DNA of 64,000 nucleotides from Bimastos eiseni. Taxonomy: Eukaryota > Annelida > Clitellata > Crassiclitellata > Lumbricidae. Of the stretch, positions 47,606 through 60,600 are shown piece by piece. The stretch is taken from positions 5,078,832 to 5,142,831 of the forward strand of contig OY365810.1 of assembly GCA_959347315.1 (NCBI GenBank). The letters run 5' to 3'. Position 1 is the stretch's first letter. The number at the start of each line of letters is the position of its first letter. Both the position numbers and the translations under genes were made by a program. Below the pieces are notes generated by a model. The model saw nothing but the letters and a program-made list of their open reading frames with translations, was not told the DNA's origin and made no database searches.

Positions 47606-48559
47606 GAAATTTCAAACAGGTAGGTCTACATTGGCCATCCGATTGATTGCTATTTCAGAGACGGGGGACTTTGGGAAAAGCATAGGACACGTTGGAAGCG
47701 ACGGAGGACGCAGATGAGCCTGTGCACTCGACATGTAAAATGCACATGTAGTTCTTCTCGATTTACAACATGTGCCCAATAATAGACAACGTTTTTGTCA
47801 TTTCACATCGTCCCTGATCTGTATAAACTACAAGGCTGTAGCTCACATCCAAATCCCGTAACATTTCGACCAGTCACGTATCAGGTTTCCAGAGTCCTTA
47901 TCGTGGCATCAAACAACCGACTGACGTACGTGCCATTTGCACAATCGAATTCACAATCGTATTATGTATATTGCATGATGTGGCATTAATCGCTCGTTGT
48001 GCTGAAGTGTGCAAATGTGACAAGGCCAAAAGCAAAACAAACAGTGAATGCAGAGAATATCACGATCCACTTCAAACAGGTACATTGTGTTCATTATATT
48101 CACATACCGGAATTCATACACAAAAGGGTATCGACAGAAATGCCCCGATTTTCAACAGCACAATGTTGTACAGTAGAATTCTTAAGAACTCTCCAATTCT
48201 TAGTTTCACGTGAAAATAGAACTGAAGTCCACTTTCAGTAAAAATAATATTTAGTAGTAGCAAATAACCACTCGCCCGAAATTCAGCTGTTATGGTTTGT
48301 CGATTGACTATTGCAAGTTACATGTAGGCCAGATGCAAAAAAATTAAAAACCGGGACCAACAACAATGCTGAAACCCTTAACTTAGGCCTATCTGTATTG
48401 ATTGAAGACATAAATATTTCTATAGTCATTTGAGAAAATTCTTCAGGAGTGGCGCTGGGAATGCATTGAAGGTAATCCTGTAGCTTAGCGTAATTTATTC
48501 CACGAAAGTTTCATCAAAAAAATAGCGTATTTAACTATTTGGCGTGAATAGATATCGAA

Positions 48560-49045
48560 CTGTAGCTCAAATGGAGACGGGATCGATGAAAAAGTATAAT
48601 GCGCAAGTAGAAACTGGATTGATGAAAGAAATTATGCTGAAATGGAAGCTGGAGCGATGAAAATATCATGCTTGATTGATGCTAGAATATCGTTCCGATG
48701 GACGTGGAATCGATGTAAACAAGGCCGCGTACTCGAGCAAAAAACTGATTGATGAAAATAAAATACCTTAATCGAAGCTGGATTGATGAAAAGAAATATA
48801 CTTAAATGGAAGCTGGATCAGCGAAGAGAAATACGCATAAATGGAAGCTGGATCGGCGAAAATAGCATGCATAACTAGAAGTTCGATTATTGACAAAATG
48901 GAGTCGCGATGAAATCTAGTGAAATTTCTGATCAACATTTGTTTAACTAAATACTAGAAAACACACTTTTAAAATTTCTTTTATAGATCCAGCTTCCATT
49001 TCATACATAATTATTATCATCAATCTAGTTTCTACTTACAAAATA
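48560..49045. repeat. Dispersed TTTCATCAATCCAGCTTC-type repeat array (G)
   Basis: About ten units in reverse orientation (GGAAGCTGGATTGATGAAAA, GGAAGCTGGATCAGCGAAGA, GGAAGCTGGATCGGCGAAAA) run to about 48900, then two forward units at 48970-49040. It shares a non-repetitive stretch (GGAATCGATGTAAACAAGGCC) with array E. It lies about 1.5 kb upstream of copy 3. Confidence 0.85.
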
Positions 49046-49786
49046 ATGATAGAGGTCCTATAATGAAGGAAATAATTAAATACGCTAAAATGCCAGGTAA
49101 GAAGTGAGCAATAATTAAATACGCTAAGCTACAGGATTATTGCATTAAATGTTTACATTATGACCTTTCAGGTGTGGTTTGAGAACTTGCAAATAAAATC
49201 AAACTGCAATCTTTATTAAGAAAACCGGAAGTCACGATCCTTGCTTTGTTAAGTGCAGCCTGGATATAAAATCATTCGATGAAAATGAATGACGTCATAA
49301 AGAATAAATTGATCACCTACGATTCCTTTATTATGATTCAACTGTCGGGGGCGTCAATGCATTACATAAAACAAAGGCTTCAAATTCCAATTGTTCATTG
49401 TTGAATTCACGTGATAATTTAGTCACCATCCGTTGCTAAGTCGGTTACGTCACTTGTTTCTTTTCGTTAAATCTGATGTATTTAAGCGTTAAAGTAGTTT
49501 CTTATCATAGTACGTTTAGCCGCGAAAAATGGATGACGATGCTAGCGAAACTAATAAGAAGTGAGGCCAGATGTGTATTCAAAGGTTTCTACTGTCCTTT
49601 CACAGTTCAATAGGTTTGTAAGCTTACAGATTCTGCGGTCAAGCTTGGCCCAAGAATCTATTATGTACAGGACTGGAAACTCTTTCGGCTTATACAACAT
49701 CGTTTTCCTGTTTTGGCGATAATCTGGGTCACAAAATTGTCGCAAATTTTTACATTACACCGCATTCAGTTAATTTTATCAGTGAA

Positions 49787-49897
49787 GAAAGAGCGATTAA
49801 TTATTATGTTATCAATAATTGCCTGTGTTAGACACCTAAACGGAGTATAACATCTCCACAAGCAATTATTGATAACATAATAATTAATCGCTCTTTC
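49787..49897. ncRNA. Perfect 36-bp inverted repeat (hairpin)
   Basis: Arms 49787-49822 and 49862-49897 are exact reverse complements over 36 bases (GAAAGAGCG...AATAATTGC and its inverse), with a 39-base loop. If transcribed, this would fold into a stem long enough for Dicer processing. A perfect stem is atypical for animal microRNA precursors, so a hairpin siRNA source or a recent foldback insertion is equally possible. It lies about 0.7 kb upstream of the copy 3 first exon. Transcription is not shown. Confidence 0.5.
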
Positions 49898-50589
49898 AGA
49901 AAATCAAGCTTTGAAGTGGATAAGAGTGAAACGGATAAAACCTCATATTCACGAGTAGGCCAAATATTTTTCTAAATACAATTCTTTGATATTTACCAGC
50001 AAGGTGTATTCAATAAATGGCCATCGGGTCAGGATTTCACCATTTGTAATAGTGCCAGTAAGTACAAGTCCATGGCGTGGAAAAAGGAGGGTCCTATTAG
50101 ATATCTATAAGATATCTTAAGAAATGAAAGCAATTGGAGACGTGTGACATGTCTACCACTAACCGCAATCATGAATGTAGGCAACTAAGCTTACAAATTC
50201 TGCCGTTATTCTTAGTGTGAGAGTTATTTAGTCTTTATTATATTACTTTTGTATTTCGACTGTAACTGTTTTCTCTTTTAGTCATGCTTCCGAAATGGTT
50301 GACAATGTCTGGCTCCTTATTTAGTCCAAGTAACCGTACTGATCATTGTATAATTTCCTAAAAAACCAAAAGGCTAAGCAATGTTATAAAATGCCACCAG
50401 TTCACAGGCAGGTCAGTTCGAAAAATCACACCATTGCCGGTCAGAAAGAGTCAAATGAAGAACAATTCCTTTCGTCGTTATTGAACAACAGTAGATCTTC
50501 GTCAGAGATCGTCGCACATTTCTTCGTGGACGCCCGGATTTATTCAGTATTTCGAATCATTTGGATCGATTCGGCGTTTTTTCTCCGAA

Positions 50590-53351
50590 ATGTTACCGGC
50601 TGGCAATAAGTTCACTGGTGCAAGAAGGCGGAAAGCAAGACGCAGTCGAGCGTTGGGTTATCTCAGCGGTAAAGGTAAGCGCACCATGGTAGCATTAAAA
50701 TGTATAGCAAAACCTAGATATTAGCCTAATTAGCCTATGACTTGATTCGTATATGCCTGTTAGTGCCACAATCGCTTTGTATAGGTTATTTTCTCCATTG
50801 GCAACAACGTAACACACAATAGCCTTATAATAATATAACATAACATAATGTGCACACTTAGAGCTCAGTGATATCTTCGTAACGGAAATAAGAATTAGTA
50901 TAAGTAGATTTACCAATTTTTGTTAGCGAGAATGAGATCAAAAATGTGAACGTTTTTCTTGATAATGCAAGTACTCTATAGAAAACGGCTGCATGAAAAG
51001 AGAATATAGGAATTTTTCCAAACGGCAAAATAATCTTGAAGTTTTTTTAATGCTTCAAGCAGAAACTGGCTTGCAACGGTTGTTTTCTTGCACAATTCGG
51101 CAAATTCGACAGATCACAGATGCCGAATTGGAAACAATACTTTTTCGGAATTGGAGTTTCAGAATTTATTTCAGAATGTAAAGAATTAAAATTGAGGATT
51201 CTTGGAACTGAAATATCGCTGGTAAGACCCCTTAAAAAGATTCCCATCTGGAGTTAGCATGTAACATGAAGTTCACACTGTGACGGTTGTTCCGTTTGTT
51301 ATGTTCAAAGACACTGACGATCTTCTGGATTCGGATATACAGATGACCTGGAAGATTGATAAACCCATTCAACTGTTGACGGCTGATGAGGGTGCACTCG
51401 CTCAACGTCCAGTTACGATCATGTCGGCCTATAAACTGACCGTCGAGAAGTATCCAACTGGAGTCGCTTTATGTGAGGGCCCGTCACTTTCAGTAGGCGA
51501 TAGGTTATAATCGCTATAAATTAGGTAACGCGTTGTATCTGCAATTCATTTATTGCAGGTTTGAGTCTGATGGATGTTCTGATGTCGGTGTCATGAGCTT
51601 CAAAGTAATCTGACGTGACATAGCGTGACTGAAATAATAACAACTATTAAACAACTAATGTAAATAAACTGGTGCTCTGCGCTTGGCTGTCTTGTGGCGC
51701 TTTAGAAGTTTGTGGTGATCACGATTACGGGATCAAGTAGTTTAAATAAGGCCAGGTCTTGTAATGTAGTTAAATGTAAGTTAGGATGAGGAAAACGAAA
51801 TGCTTCAAAATCTTGAAATTTGCGGAGTTTATTCTATCGCTGAGTGTAGGATGTTGGACTGACTATGCGTTGCCTTCGTCGCCAGCAAATTGTTTGCAAA
51901 ATTTACTATTGGGAGAATTAGTTGCAACTAGTGATGACTAGAGAAACATGATCCTGATTGATGAATATTTGCAAGTTTGAATGCAATTAATTAATCCACG
52001 GATTATTAAAACGCCATTTTGAACACTTCAGATCTAGCACGGGTAAAGAAATTGGGATGCAGTCGCCTCATGTTACAATTTATAGCCCACCGGTATTACA
52101 ATAATTATATTTCCAATTGCTCTGCTTCAATCCACATTTCAAATGTTGCAAAGAGGGGATTGTCACATTGCGTATTATAAATAGTTATATTGTATGCCTA
52201 CTGTTTAGTATTTAAATGCATTGTGTTATGTTGCCTCATAGCCGCTAAGGTTGGTGGCGTCTGGGAGAAATGGACATTCCAAGACGTCTGCGCTCTGATA
52301 CTGACAGTCTCGAAAGGGTTTATTAGAGTAAGAAATCAGTATTATTAAGACGTCTAGTTCCCCGTCTTGCTACGTTGGTACTAACCTTTCGATGACAGTT
52401 TCTGAATACAAAAGGCTCTCCATATTGGCAATTCACCATGTATGTCGATGGCTGTTTTTTATGGTGTTTGCATTGGCATTTCCAGTGATGAATCTGAACA
52501 TGCTTATATTGCATATTGGTCCAAAAGCTGCAACTTACTTTTAAATAATGGTAAATTATTGTTACTTTACATTAATATTGCTATACATTATTATTATTTT
52601 TGGCTTTTATTTAACATATTTTACGCTCAATTTTTATGCCCCATTGTGCGCCTGCTAATGTTGCAATAAAGGCTATCCTTGCTTAATTACTTTGAGTGCA
52701 TGTTTTTTCAAAAGATGTGCGTGCATCCTAAGCAGGAATTGGTCTGTACGCACCTTGAGTATGACCTATGTAAGTATGTTGGCCAACTTTGTACTACAGC
52801 TTCTGATGGAAAGTACTAGTTAGACAGGGTTCAAAAGAAGGTTTATAACATTAAACTAAAGAACTAGATGTTTTACAACAATAATTGTAGTCGTAATTTT
52901 ACATGCTGATTTGAAAGCTTTAAACCTAGACAGTTTAAATGAAAGCCTAGTTATGAGTTGCTTTAAATGCTGAAAATGGGTCCGTATATCCAATTCTCTA
53001 CTACTCCCAATCACGGCTATACAGATCAGTTTTAAGCAACTTGCTAAACAAAGTAGTTCTATCACATCTGACCAGCTCAACTCAATTTGCCCTTTCTGTC
53101 TTTTCAGACTTACTCTGACCCAAATACAAGTAAACCGTTGGACAGTCTGCATCCACAAACGAAGCGATGGAGTGCGATGATCGGATGCAAAGCGGAAACC
53201 CTGTCTCAGCTCATCGGCCAAAATGACCAGCGACTCAGAGATGCCATCCAGGCTGGTATCGATAAAGCTAACGAAAATTTCCCCGTTAAAATCGAGCGCT
53301 GGAAACTGCTGCCCCAGACTTTCTCATTCTACGGGGGAGAACTGAGTACGT
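50590..53351 (+). pseudogene. ACSBG: ACSBG-like copy 3, catalytic core deleted
   Basis: Four exons are recognisable: 50590-50674 (ATG, 28 codons, donor GTAAGC, phase 1; low sequence similarity), 51311-51472 (DQP-type segment IDKPIQLL, then QRPVTIMSAYKL), 52242-52327 (WEKWTFQDV, SKGFIR) and 53109-53351 (LHPQTKRWSAMIG to FYGGELS, donor GTACGT). Only about 780 bp separates the exon 3 and exon 14 equivalents, and no exons 4-13 with intact borders are visible between them. A stretch at about 52463-52560 reading GISSDESEHAYIAYW is a possible remnant of exon 5. The P-loop, YGxTE and TGD motifs are therefore absent. No exon 15 follows before copy 4. The remaining exons keep frame and splice sites, so a short transcript is conceivable, but it cannot encode an acyl-CoA ligase. 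Confidence 0.72.
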
Positions 53352-53810
53352 TTATTGTGATCCATAACATAGGCTGATGATAAAGTGTACAGGCGTCCTT
53401 AGGGTTGACGTCGCCGCCTATAGGCCTACTTGGGACTTTTACTCGTACCATGTGGTACGGCACAAGCATACTTTTGCCGGACCACTCTTTGTCTGCTAAA
53501 TGCTATAAAATACTGTGAAGTTTATTCAAGTCGTTACACTTTTACTACTTATACCTGCATTTTTTTTATTGTCTCCTCAAGCTAGCATAATATGGAACAT
53601 ATGCAAACCATCAGTTTCTACCAGGGCTTTGCCCCGAAATCCGCTGAGGAACTTCCATTCGTGGCATACTTTATTTGCCGTAATACTTTCTAAATTGTTA
53701 CTGCTCCTTTATAGCCTACTGCTCGTATAGTACACACAATTATTGGTCCCATGTTTTCAGATACATCTATCACCTATCAATGGACGATCTATGTTCAATA
53801 ATAATGATTG

Positions 53811-53898
53811 ATTGCATTCTATGCTCGACTTCATTAAATTAAAAGACGAATTTTCCCTCGGATGGATTAATTTAATGAAGTCGATCATACAATGCAAT
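53811..53898. ncRNA. Near-perfect 31-bp hairpin
   Basis: Arms 53811-53841 and 53868-53898 pair over 31 bases with two mismatches near the base (ATTGCATTCTATGCTCGACT... against its inverse), with a 26-base loop. The size (about 88 nt) and the stem with two bulges match the layout of a microRNA precursor. It lies about 460 bp downstream of the copy 3 exon 14. The alternative is a tiny foldback element. Confidence 0.45.
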
Positions 53899-54099
53899 GA
53901 ACCGTATGTGATTAAGGATTGACCACCATTCCTTCTCACAGAACACTCTTTCTAGAAAACTAGGTGAACACGACACAAAACAGACGGAAAGATAGACAAA
54001 TAGACTGGCACATACAGAACTGGAAAGACACAGACACTCACATACACGCAGGGTTCCATCCTATTCGATCGTTGGCTTGCTATGTCAGATCCGTAGCGC

Positions 54100-54145
54100 C
54101 TCTGATAATTTATAAGAGGCGCTATATAAATATTTGATTACAATA
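54100..54145. repeat. GGCGCTATATAAAT-type SINE/LINE end
   Basis: TAGCGCCTCTGATAATTTATAAGAGGCGCTATATAAATA contains a short inverted pair (GCGCCTCT/AGAGGCGC). The word GGCGCTATATAAAT recurs at 55448-55465. These are common 3' ends of short interspersed elements. Confidence 0.5.
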
Positions 54146-54149
54146 GCGA

Positions 54150-55400
54150 TCGGGTCTTTGTTTTGTCTTCGATTGCAATTACTGTGGTGTTATGTTGTGC
54201 TGTGTAGGTCACTTGTGCAAGATGAAGCGGTTCGTAATATTGAGGAAGTATGACTGCGAGATCCGCTCAATGTACCCACGGAAATCCAAATGAAAGTCGA
54301 CCAAACTCATCCCAGTCTGACTTCCAAAGAACTATGTACCCTCCCGTCGCTTCAGTACAACCTTGTAAGAAGCAGAGTCAGACGGAGAGAGTGAACGAGA
54401 GATGATCGACTTCAGGCCTCAACGACGCCATTCGTCGTGGCCATAGCTACAGGCGATTTCGTTCTACAAAGCTCCGATGCATCATAGCGTTGCGCTAGAT
54501 CTGACCATGTCTGGGTAGTTCCCTGTAAATGGTTCAATAAATGATCTCCTATAGCATATTTTATTAAGATGTGTTGAACTCATTTATCGCTGTGTGAATA
54601 TAATGACATCGCCTGGAAGACAATTGGACATGCATCAATGAAACGAAGCCACTTATTCAGGACCAGAAATCTTTCCGTGTAAAAGTGACAAACAATTTAT
54701 CCAGCAATGCCCCAGTAGGTAACCCCGGCAGTTAAGTCGAGCTAGGAAATCTTGGCAATTTGTCTCTTACCTATGTCTCAAGTTGCAATCGCCCCCAGCT
54801 CAATGCCGACAGTGCTTTTCAGACCGACAAGGTCATGATATTTCACGAAAATGCGACCGACCTTCGCAGGTTTTACTTAGCAACTTCTCACACGTAGCTA
54901 ACATTTTTGGAACTATAGTATTTAGCCCTTCCATAAGAAAATGTGATTAGAAGATAAGGAAACGTTGAATGGTTTGAATGATGGGCCTATTATGTAATTC
55001 CACTGAACGATCTAGTCTCGATATATTACACTATGTAACACGATTTTTGTTCCTATGTTATTTCTTTGCGCTGATCCTATTGAAATTAGTTGTCATTCCT
55101 TGCGTTTATGACCGTGACAATCGCAGTTTGAAAGTTATGTATTATCGACAATGGGAATCCGTGTGAGACATAAGTCTTTCAATAACATAATGTCAGATTT
55201 AGAAGTGAGCAGTTTCTCAATATTTAAGATTATACTTTTGGTAAGTTTCGCTATTAGGCCCCAAAATGCAATGTCACATTATGATTTCGTTATACTGTCG
55301 ATGGTAGTCATGTTCAAAATCCAGCGCACAATGGAAGAAGTTCTGCACCATCATTAGGGACTAAACTAATAACTATTCTCTCCCTCGGCTTCTCACTCTT
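54150..55400. other. Spacer between copies 3 and 4
   Basis: No exon of the synthetase family, no long frame and no tandem repeat was recognised. It should contain exon 1 of copy 4 if that exon survives; it was not identified. Confidence 0.4.
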
Positions 55401-55554
55401 TAACTGCGGAGTATCCGTGCTGAGATCGCCTATGAATAGTTATTCTGCAAAAGGCGCTATATAAATCCAAATAAATGCGATACGACACTCCTCAGCTATT
55501 TACTGTTGATCTGGTATGTTGCATAGGTCAGAGCGTTCGTCCCATGCGTTATTG

Positions 55555-55612
55555 GCGTCATCACTATCATCATCATAATCACCGTAATCATCATCATCAT
55601 CATCATCATCAC

Positions 55613-55643
<31 letters not shown>

Positions 55644-55655
55644 GTCATCATCCAA
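55555..55655. repeat. (CAT)n microsatellite
   Basis: ATCATC runs give poly-His or poly-Asp open frames in both strands. It lies upstream of exon 2 of copy 4. Confidence 0.9.
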
Positions 55656-56179
55656 GCAATTTTTCATATCCAAGTGTATACATGCAGACAAATTATTATG
55701 ATCCATTGGGATCAAAGCATCGTGAGAATAAAATATTAGTGCTAAAAATAGTATTATTATTATTACTATCAATAAGCATTTAGCAATGTCAATCATAATA
55801 ATAATAATTAATATGAATAATAATAGTATTACCATTTATATTTGTTACAAATTTTATAATTTTAATTGTTATAATTATTAATAACATTATTATAATTATT
55901 ATATTCTTTGCGTTATAATGTCATCTAGATGCTGATGAAGTAATTCCGTCTGAATCAGTCCACGTCTCTGCAATCGATCAACCTGTTCGAATCTTCAATT
56001 CATCTGAAAAATCAGAGGACTCCGCTGCAACCTTTGAGATCACTCCGATGACCATAATGACCTCCATGAGACAGAGGGTGCAGCTGTCGCCCAACAACAT
56101 CACCCTAGGTTATACTCAGTCTCATCAGTCAAATAGTCATCGAGTTTCAAACATTGAATCATCTGGTAGAGTCTATGTA

Positions 56180-56480
56180 ACGTAATAAATGAAATCAAAA
56201 CATTTATATAGCACCCATTTGAGACATCTACTCAGCTCTCTGCGCTGGCCGCAATGATGTTAAATGTTACAGTTTTAAAAAAATGCATCTAATAACAAAA
56301 CTATGAACAGCAAGCTGAAAAGAGTCATCAGTGGTGAGCCCACGCACACGCGTGGAACCAACCAACGGATTCCCGTCGACAGTTGACAGACGGCATGGAT
56401 GTTCAGAGTTTTTGGGGCAAGTTACGTCGATGAGTTGAGCGACAACTGTCAACGCCGATTGCAAACACGGGACGGGGTCG
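56180..56480. repeat. Dispersed repeat shared with 12000-12260
   Basis: Contains GAGCCCACGCACACGCGTG, CCAACGGATTCCCGTC and GAGCGACAAC in the same order as the copy in copy 1 intron 8. The segment continues with GC-richer sequence to about 56700 that has no match in this window. Confidence 0.6.
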
Positions 56481-59400
56481 ACGAGTAGTCATTCGCTGGT
56501 GGAAGATGACACGCGTCCGGATATTCGTCGAGGTACAAGGAGGACATAGAAAGGTATTCGTCGTGTTTTGGTCGGTAGTTTGAATAGTCATCCGTGACTA
56601 TCGGTTGAGGTCAATCCAAAGGCCGCGTCGCTCGTCCTCCACCGAGGGGTAAACACTCGGCTACAGGAGGCGTACACCGCCGCACGGTGAAACCCGACAG
56701 CCTACATCAGAAGGGATGGTCTGGTGTAGTTACATGGCTTAGGCAACTTGTGAACAAAACGCCTCTCAGATGCATAAAATCCTTGCAATTACCGACGAAT
56801 TATTCTAGGACAGTAAACTAGCATTAGAAAACTCCAACATGTTCGAAGCTACTGAAGTTATGTGAAAATGAATTGTGTACATATTACCTTATGCCATTAT
56901 GTATATATATAATATAGGCCTATTATGTATTTACATCTGTTTCATAAATGCATAACAATAATAATGTTTGCTATTATCACAATTTTATGTTAATGATCTT
57001 AGTAGGACGAAAACAATAATTATAATATTTATTGTGATGACAACAACAATAGCAAGAGCAACAGCAACAATATCTCTCATGTGCTGTGTATTCCATGTGT
57101 TTATATTTGTTTCTTAGCTTCGAAGTTGAAGAAGAGTTGGCGGCATATAAAATTTCAAGAATATCTAGAACAAGTTGTGACGATTGCCAAAGCATTCGTT
57201 AAGGTACAGCAATAGTAACATTTTGCTCTGTAAGCATCATATAGCGCCCTAACGGAAGTTGGAAATGCCTGGATTGGTAACGTGTGGACGTCTGACGTTT
57301 GCGACAATCTATGCGAAAATTAGAAACTACTCAAACTGATTTATTGAAGTTCGTTTAGATATATGTATAGTGACGATACTGACAATGAATGTGGCAATGA
57401 TGACACTGCATTGTATCTTATAAATGTTAAAGCCATTTTTAGCACGTTAGATTCCTTTAATTTGCACAACTTTAATAATTATGTGTGACTCCATCAGCAC
57501 ATGAGACTCCTTTAGGCTGCAAAACTCCTTTAACTCGTAAGACTCCTTTATTAACACGCTAGACTTCCTAAAACTGTATGTGTTTTTCATAGCTCGGTCT
57601 GAATAGGTGTAATGGCGTCGGTATCCTTGGAGAACATTCTCCTGAATGGTTCATTGCGAATCTGGCGGCCATCTTTGCCGGGTTAGTAACCATTATCTAC
57701 GCTACTCTACATGTAAGTACGAAAATAACCCAAATTAGCATGATTCTGTTAAATTCCGGTTACTACAGGATATATGACATGTAGCTTTGGGCAAGTGTCT
57801 GGCGTTGAAATGAATGTCGTATTATTGTACTGTATTTACATATTACAAGTTCACCTAATCAGAGACACTCTCAGTGTGAAAAGTCCCATGGGAAACAGGA
57901 ACACCCGCAGTTCGAATCAAACATCGAGTCGGAGAGGGAAAAATAATTTCATAGAAAATGGCGAACAGGCCAATATAGACCGATCCGCGTAATTATTACC
58001 TACGCGGAGAGGGGAGGGGTTTCGATTTTGGAGATTTTGCATACGGGTGCGTAATACTGCGTATGGCGGGAAAGGGGTCTTGAAAAATGTGTATGTACGC
58101 AAATATAACTGTCTAATTATGACGTCCGCGTTAGCCTATTTATCACTTAGACCTAAAGTTATGGAATATTAAAATCAGAACTGAAAACCCAACTATATCG
58201 CTGATTATATAATTGCTTAACCAATTTTAGGTAGGTTTAAAACGTGTTGTTAGTATTTTAATTCTTCATACGAGTTAAAAAATTTAAGCTGTGAAATAAT
58301 TATGATGCCAAAAAAATAAATAACCTACACTAAAATTAATGTCTTATAGATGTCTTTAGCTGTTTATCCATTGCAAGGGAGGTGGGTTCGCTGTACGTAA
58401 TATATGGATGGGCCCGTAGCGCGGTATTGGTCATTAGCCATCCGAGTCCGAGGCACCAAGAGATTATGTCGATCTAAAGAACTAAGGGGACGACGGATAA
58501 GGTCACAAAGATAGCTTAGGGTTTGATACAAAAACTCTCTGGAAGGTTGGAAAAGTACTTTAACCTTATAATATGTAGGGCCTATAGACAAGCTGAACAA
58601 TTTATGGTGTCATGACAGTAGGCGGCTGTCACTTGTTTTTCGCAAAGTCATGTAATCATGAATTTTTATAGAGCTACTTTGGAGAAACCCTATAGAGCAC
58701 AATGTGGTTTTAATGTTGCACTAGTCTATTATTATCACTGCACCTAGTATTTACAATCTGAGAGGAATTTTCCTGACGTTGTATCAATGTTAGTTCTTCA
58801 CACCTTTTGCTATAATTGCATGTATGCATACGAATGTATGTATACCTGTGTGCGTGCATGCATCCATCCATACATGTATATGCATGCATAATTAAGGCGC
58901 TATAAGAATTGGCGTCATTATTATAATTATTATTGCTATGTGCACGTTTAAATATTTTATTTATGCATACACGCGCATGTGTATTTGTGTATGCGTAACA
59001 ATACGTTAGAATATGATACAATGGAAACAATAGAATGCAAAAATATGTCAAATAGTTCCATGGAATACAAGACAATACAAGAAATTGACGCATAAATGCA
59101 CAACTACTGTATCTGGTGAATTAACCAATGGATTGATCGTTTGCTAAGGGGCATCTCAATTGCCTTAAACGTTCAGTATACACTCGAAGCCTGTCAGCGA
59201 TCCGCCTACGAATCAAAGTGCAACATCATCCTGATCAGCAGTGAGTTACAGTGCTCTAGGATTCTGGAACTTAAGCACCAGTTGCCTCATCTCAAGACCG
59301 TCGTCCAACTGCCAACGGAGGACTGTCTGAGGTTCAGCAAGGACGCACAAACGGCACTGAGTCAAGCATTTACAATTATTTGCTGGAGCTATATAAGTGG

Positions 59401-59494
59401 TTTCAGCGCCTGCCACCTTTCTCCATCATCTCTCCCTTCGTCTTCCTCTCTCCTTGCATCCATTGATACAAATATGCACATATACCAGAGTTGT

Positions 59495-59950
59495 ATGGTC
59501 TCCAGACAGTGTCTCGGTCTCGAGATGTCTCGAGACAGATTTTTAGTGTGTCGGTCTCGGTCTCGAGGTAGTGTCTCGAATTTTTAGAAACTGTCTTGAA
59601 GTGAATGTCTTGTTCTGTCTTGAACAAGCGGTCCCGATAAGTTTCGCGTGAACTGTCCTAGAATCTTGCGCGGCAATATAAAAACTGTTCTCAGGAATTT
59701 GTACTATATATAAACATTATAAGTTTCAAATTGAAATTACAAATAAACATTATTCCCGAAAACTGTTAGATTAGCATTTTTCAGCATTTTATATAGGATC
59801 ACTTGTCTTTTACAGTCTCGTACTGTCTCGTACTGTCTTGAGCCTAGTGTTTCGGTCTCGGTCTCAGTCTTGGTACCTCACTGTCTCGGTCTCGGTCTCG
59901 ATCACGACACCTCACTGTCTCAGTCTCGTCTTGGTCTTGAAGTTTCAACT
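59495..59950. repeat. GTCTCG-rich repeat clusters
   Basis: Two clusters (59505-59580 and 59815-59945) of CTGTCTCGGTCTCGGTCTCG-type hexamer repeats, separated by unique AT-rich sequence. They lie in the interval after exon 5 of copy 4. Confidence 0.8.
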
Positions 59951-60156
59951 CTTGCATACAACACTGGCATATACAATCATTCATACTTACATACGTTGTT
60001 ATGCATATAATGCATTCATGCATACCGCGCATGTTCATGAACATATGTGCATAATATATTGGATCATTGATGCATGACTGTTTATACAACTTCTCGTTGA
60101 AACATGCATGCATTAATACATAGTGCATAATAAAATAAATGCATACATATTTTCAG

Positions 60157-60600
60157 GCTTTCGGTCATGAAGGTCACTCAGCATCGATGATATTCATAAA
60201 CACACAGGATAACATTACTGAAGCCATCGACATAACTGCTTATTCTATAGAAATAATCTGTACCTAACTATAGCATTTGACACTGTGCGTGTACTATTAG
60301 CAAACTATTAGAAAACAATTAGAAATTAGAAAACAATGGATAATTGGGTATCCCTGTTCATTGGTTCAAGTATTATCTTATAGTCATCGACAACAGCAAG
60401 TCAAATTCGATTGTATATCATCAAGATTCAAGCTAATAAAATTTGAAGCACTCCATGGATCTATACTAGGTTCCTATTATTCTTGATATATGATTTTCCC
60501 AATTATATCATCCATTTTTTGTTTAGTCCACTTGCAGATGATTCTAGTGTCTTCGTATCATACAAATCTTATGATCAAGTATTTCTAATCTATTTACTTT
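60157..60600 (+). mobile_element. LINE RT relic in copy 4
   Basis: It reads GHEGHSASMIFINTQDNITE, then AFDTVRVL, then GSILGSLLFLIYDF and LADDSSVFVSY. These are the [18 protein letters not shown] and (F)ADD blocks of CR1/L2-type RT, broken by stops. It occupies the place where exon 6 of copy 4 would be expected. Confidence 0.65.

Noticed and set aside
52856..53221. Minus-strand frame of 121 codons
   Set aside because: It overlaps exon 14 of copy 3 on the other strand and has no recognisable domain.
60157..60207. Candidate exon 6 of copy 4 after a TTTTCAG
   Set aside because: The frame GHEGHSASMIFINTQDNITE continues into LINE RT blocks, so it belongs to the retroelement.
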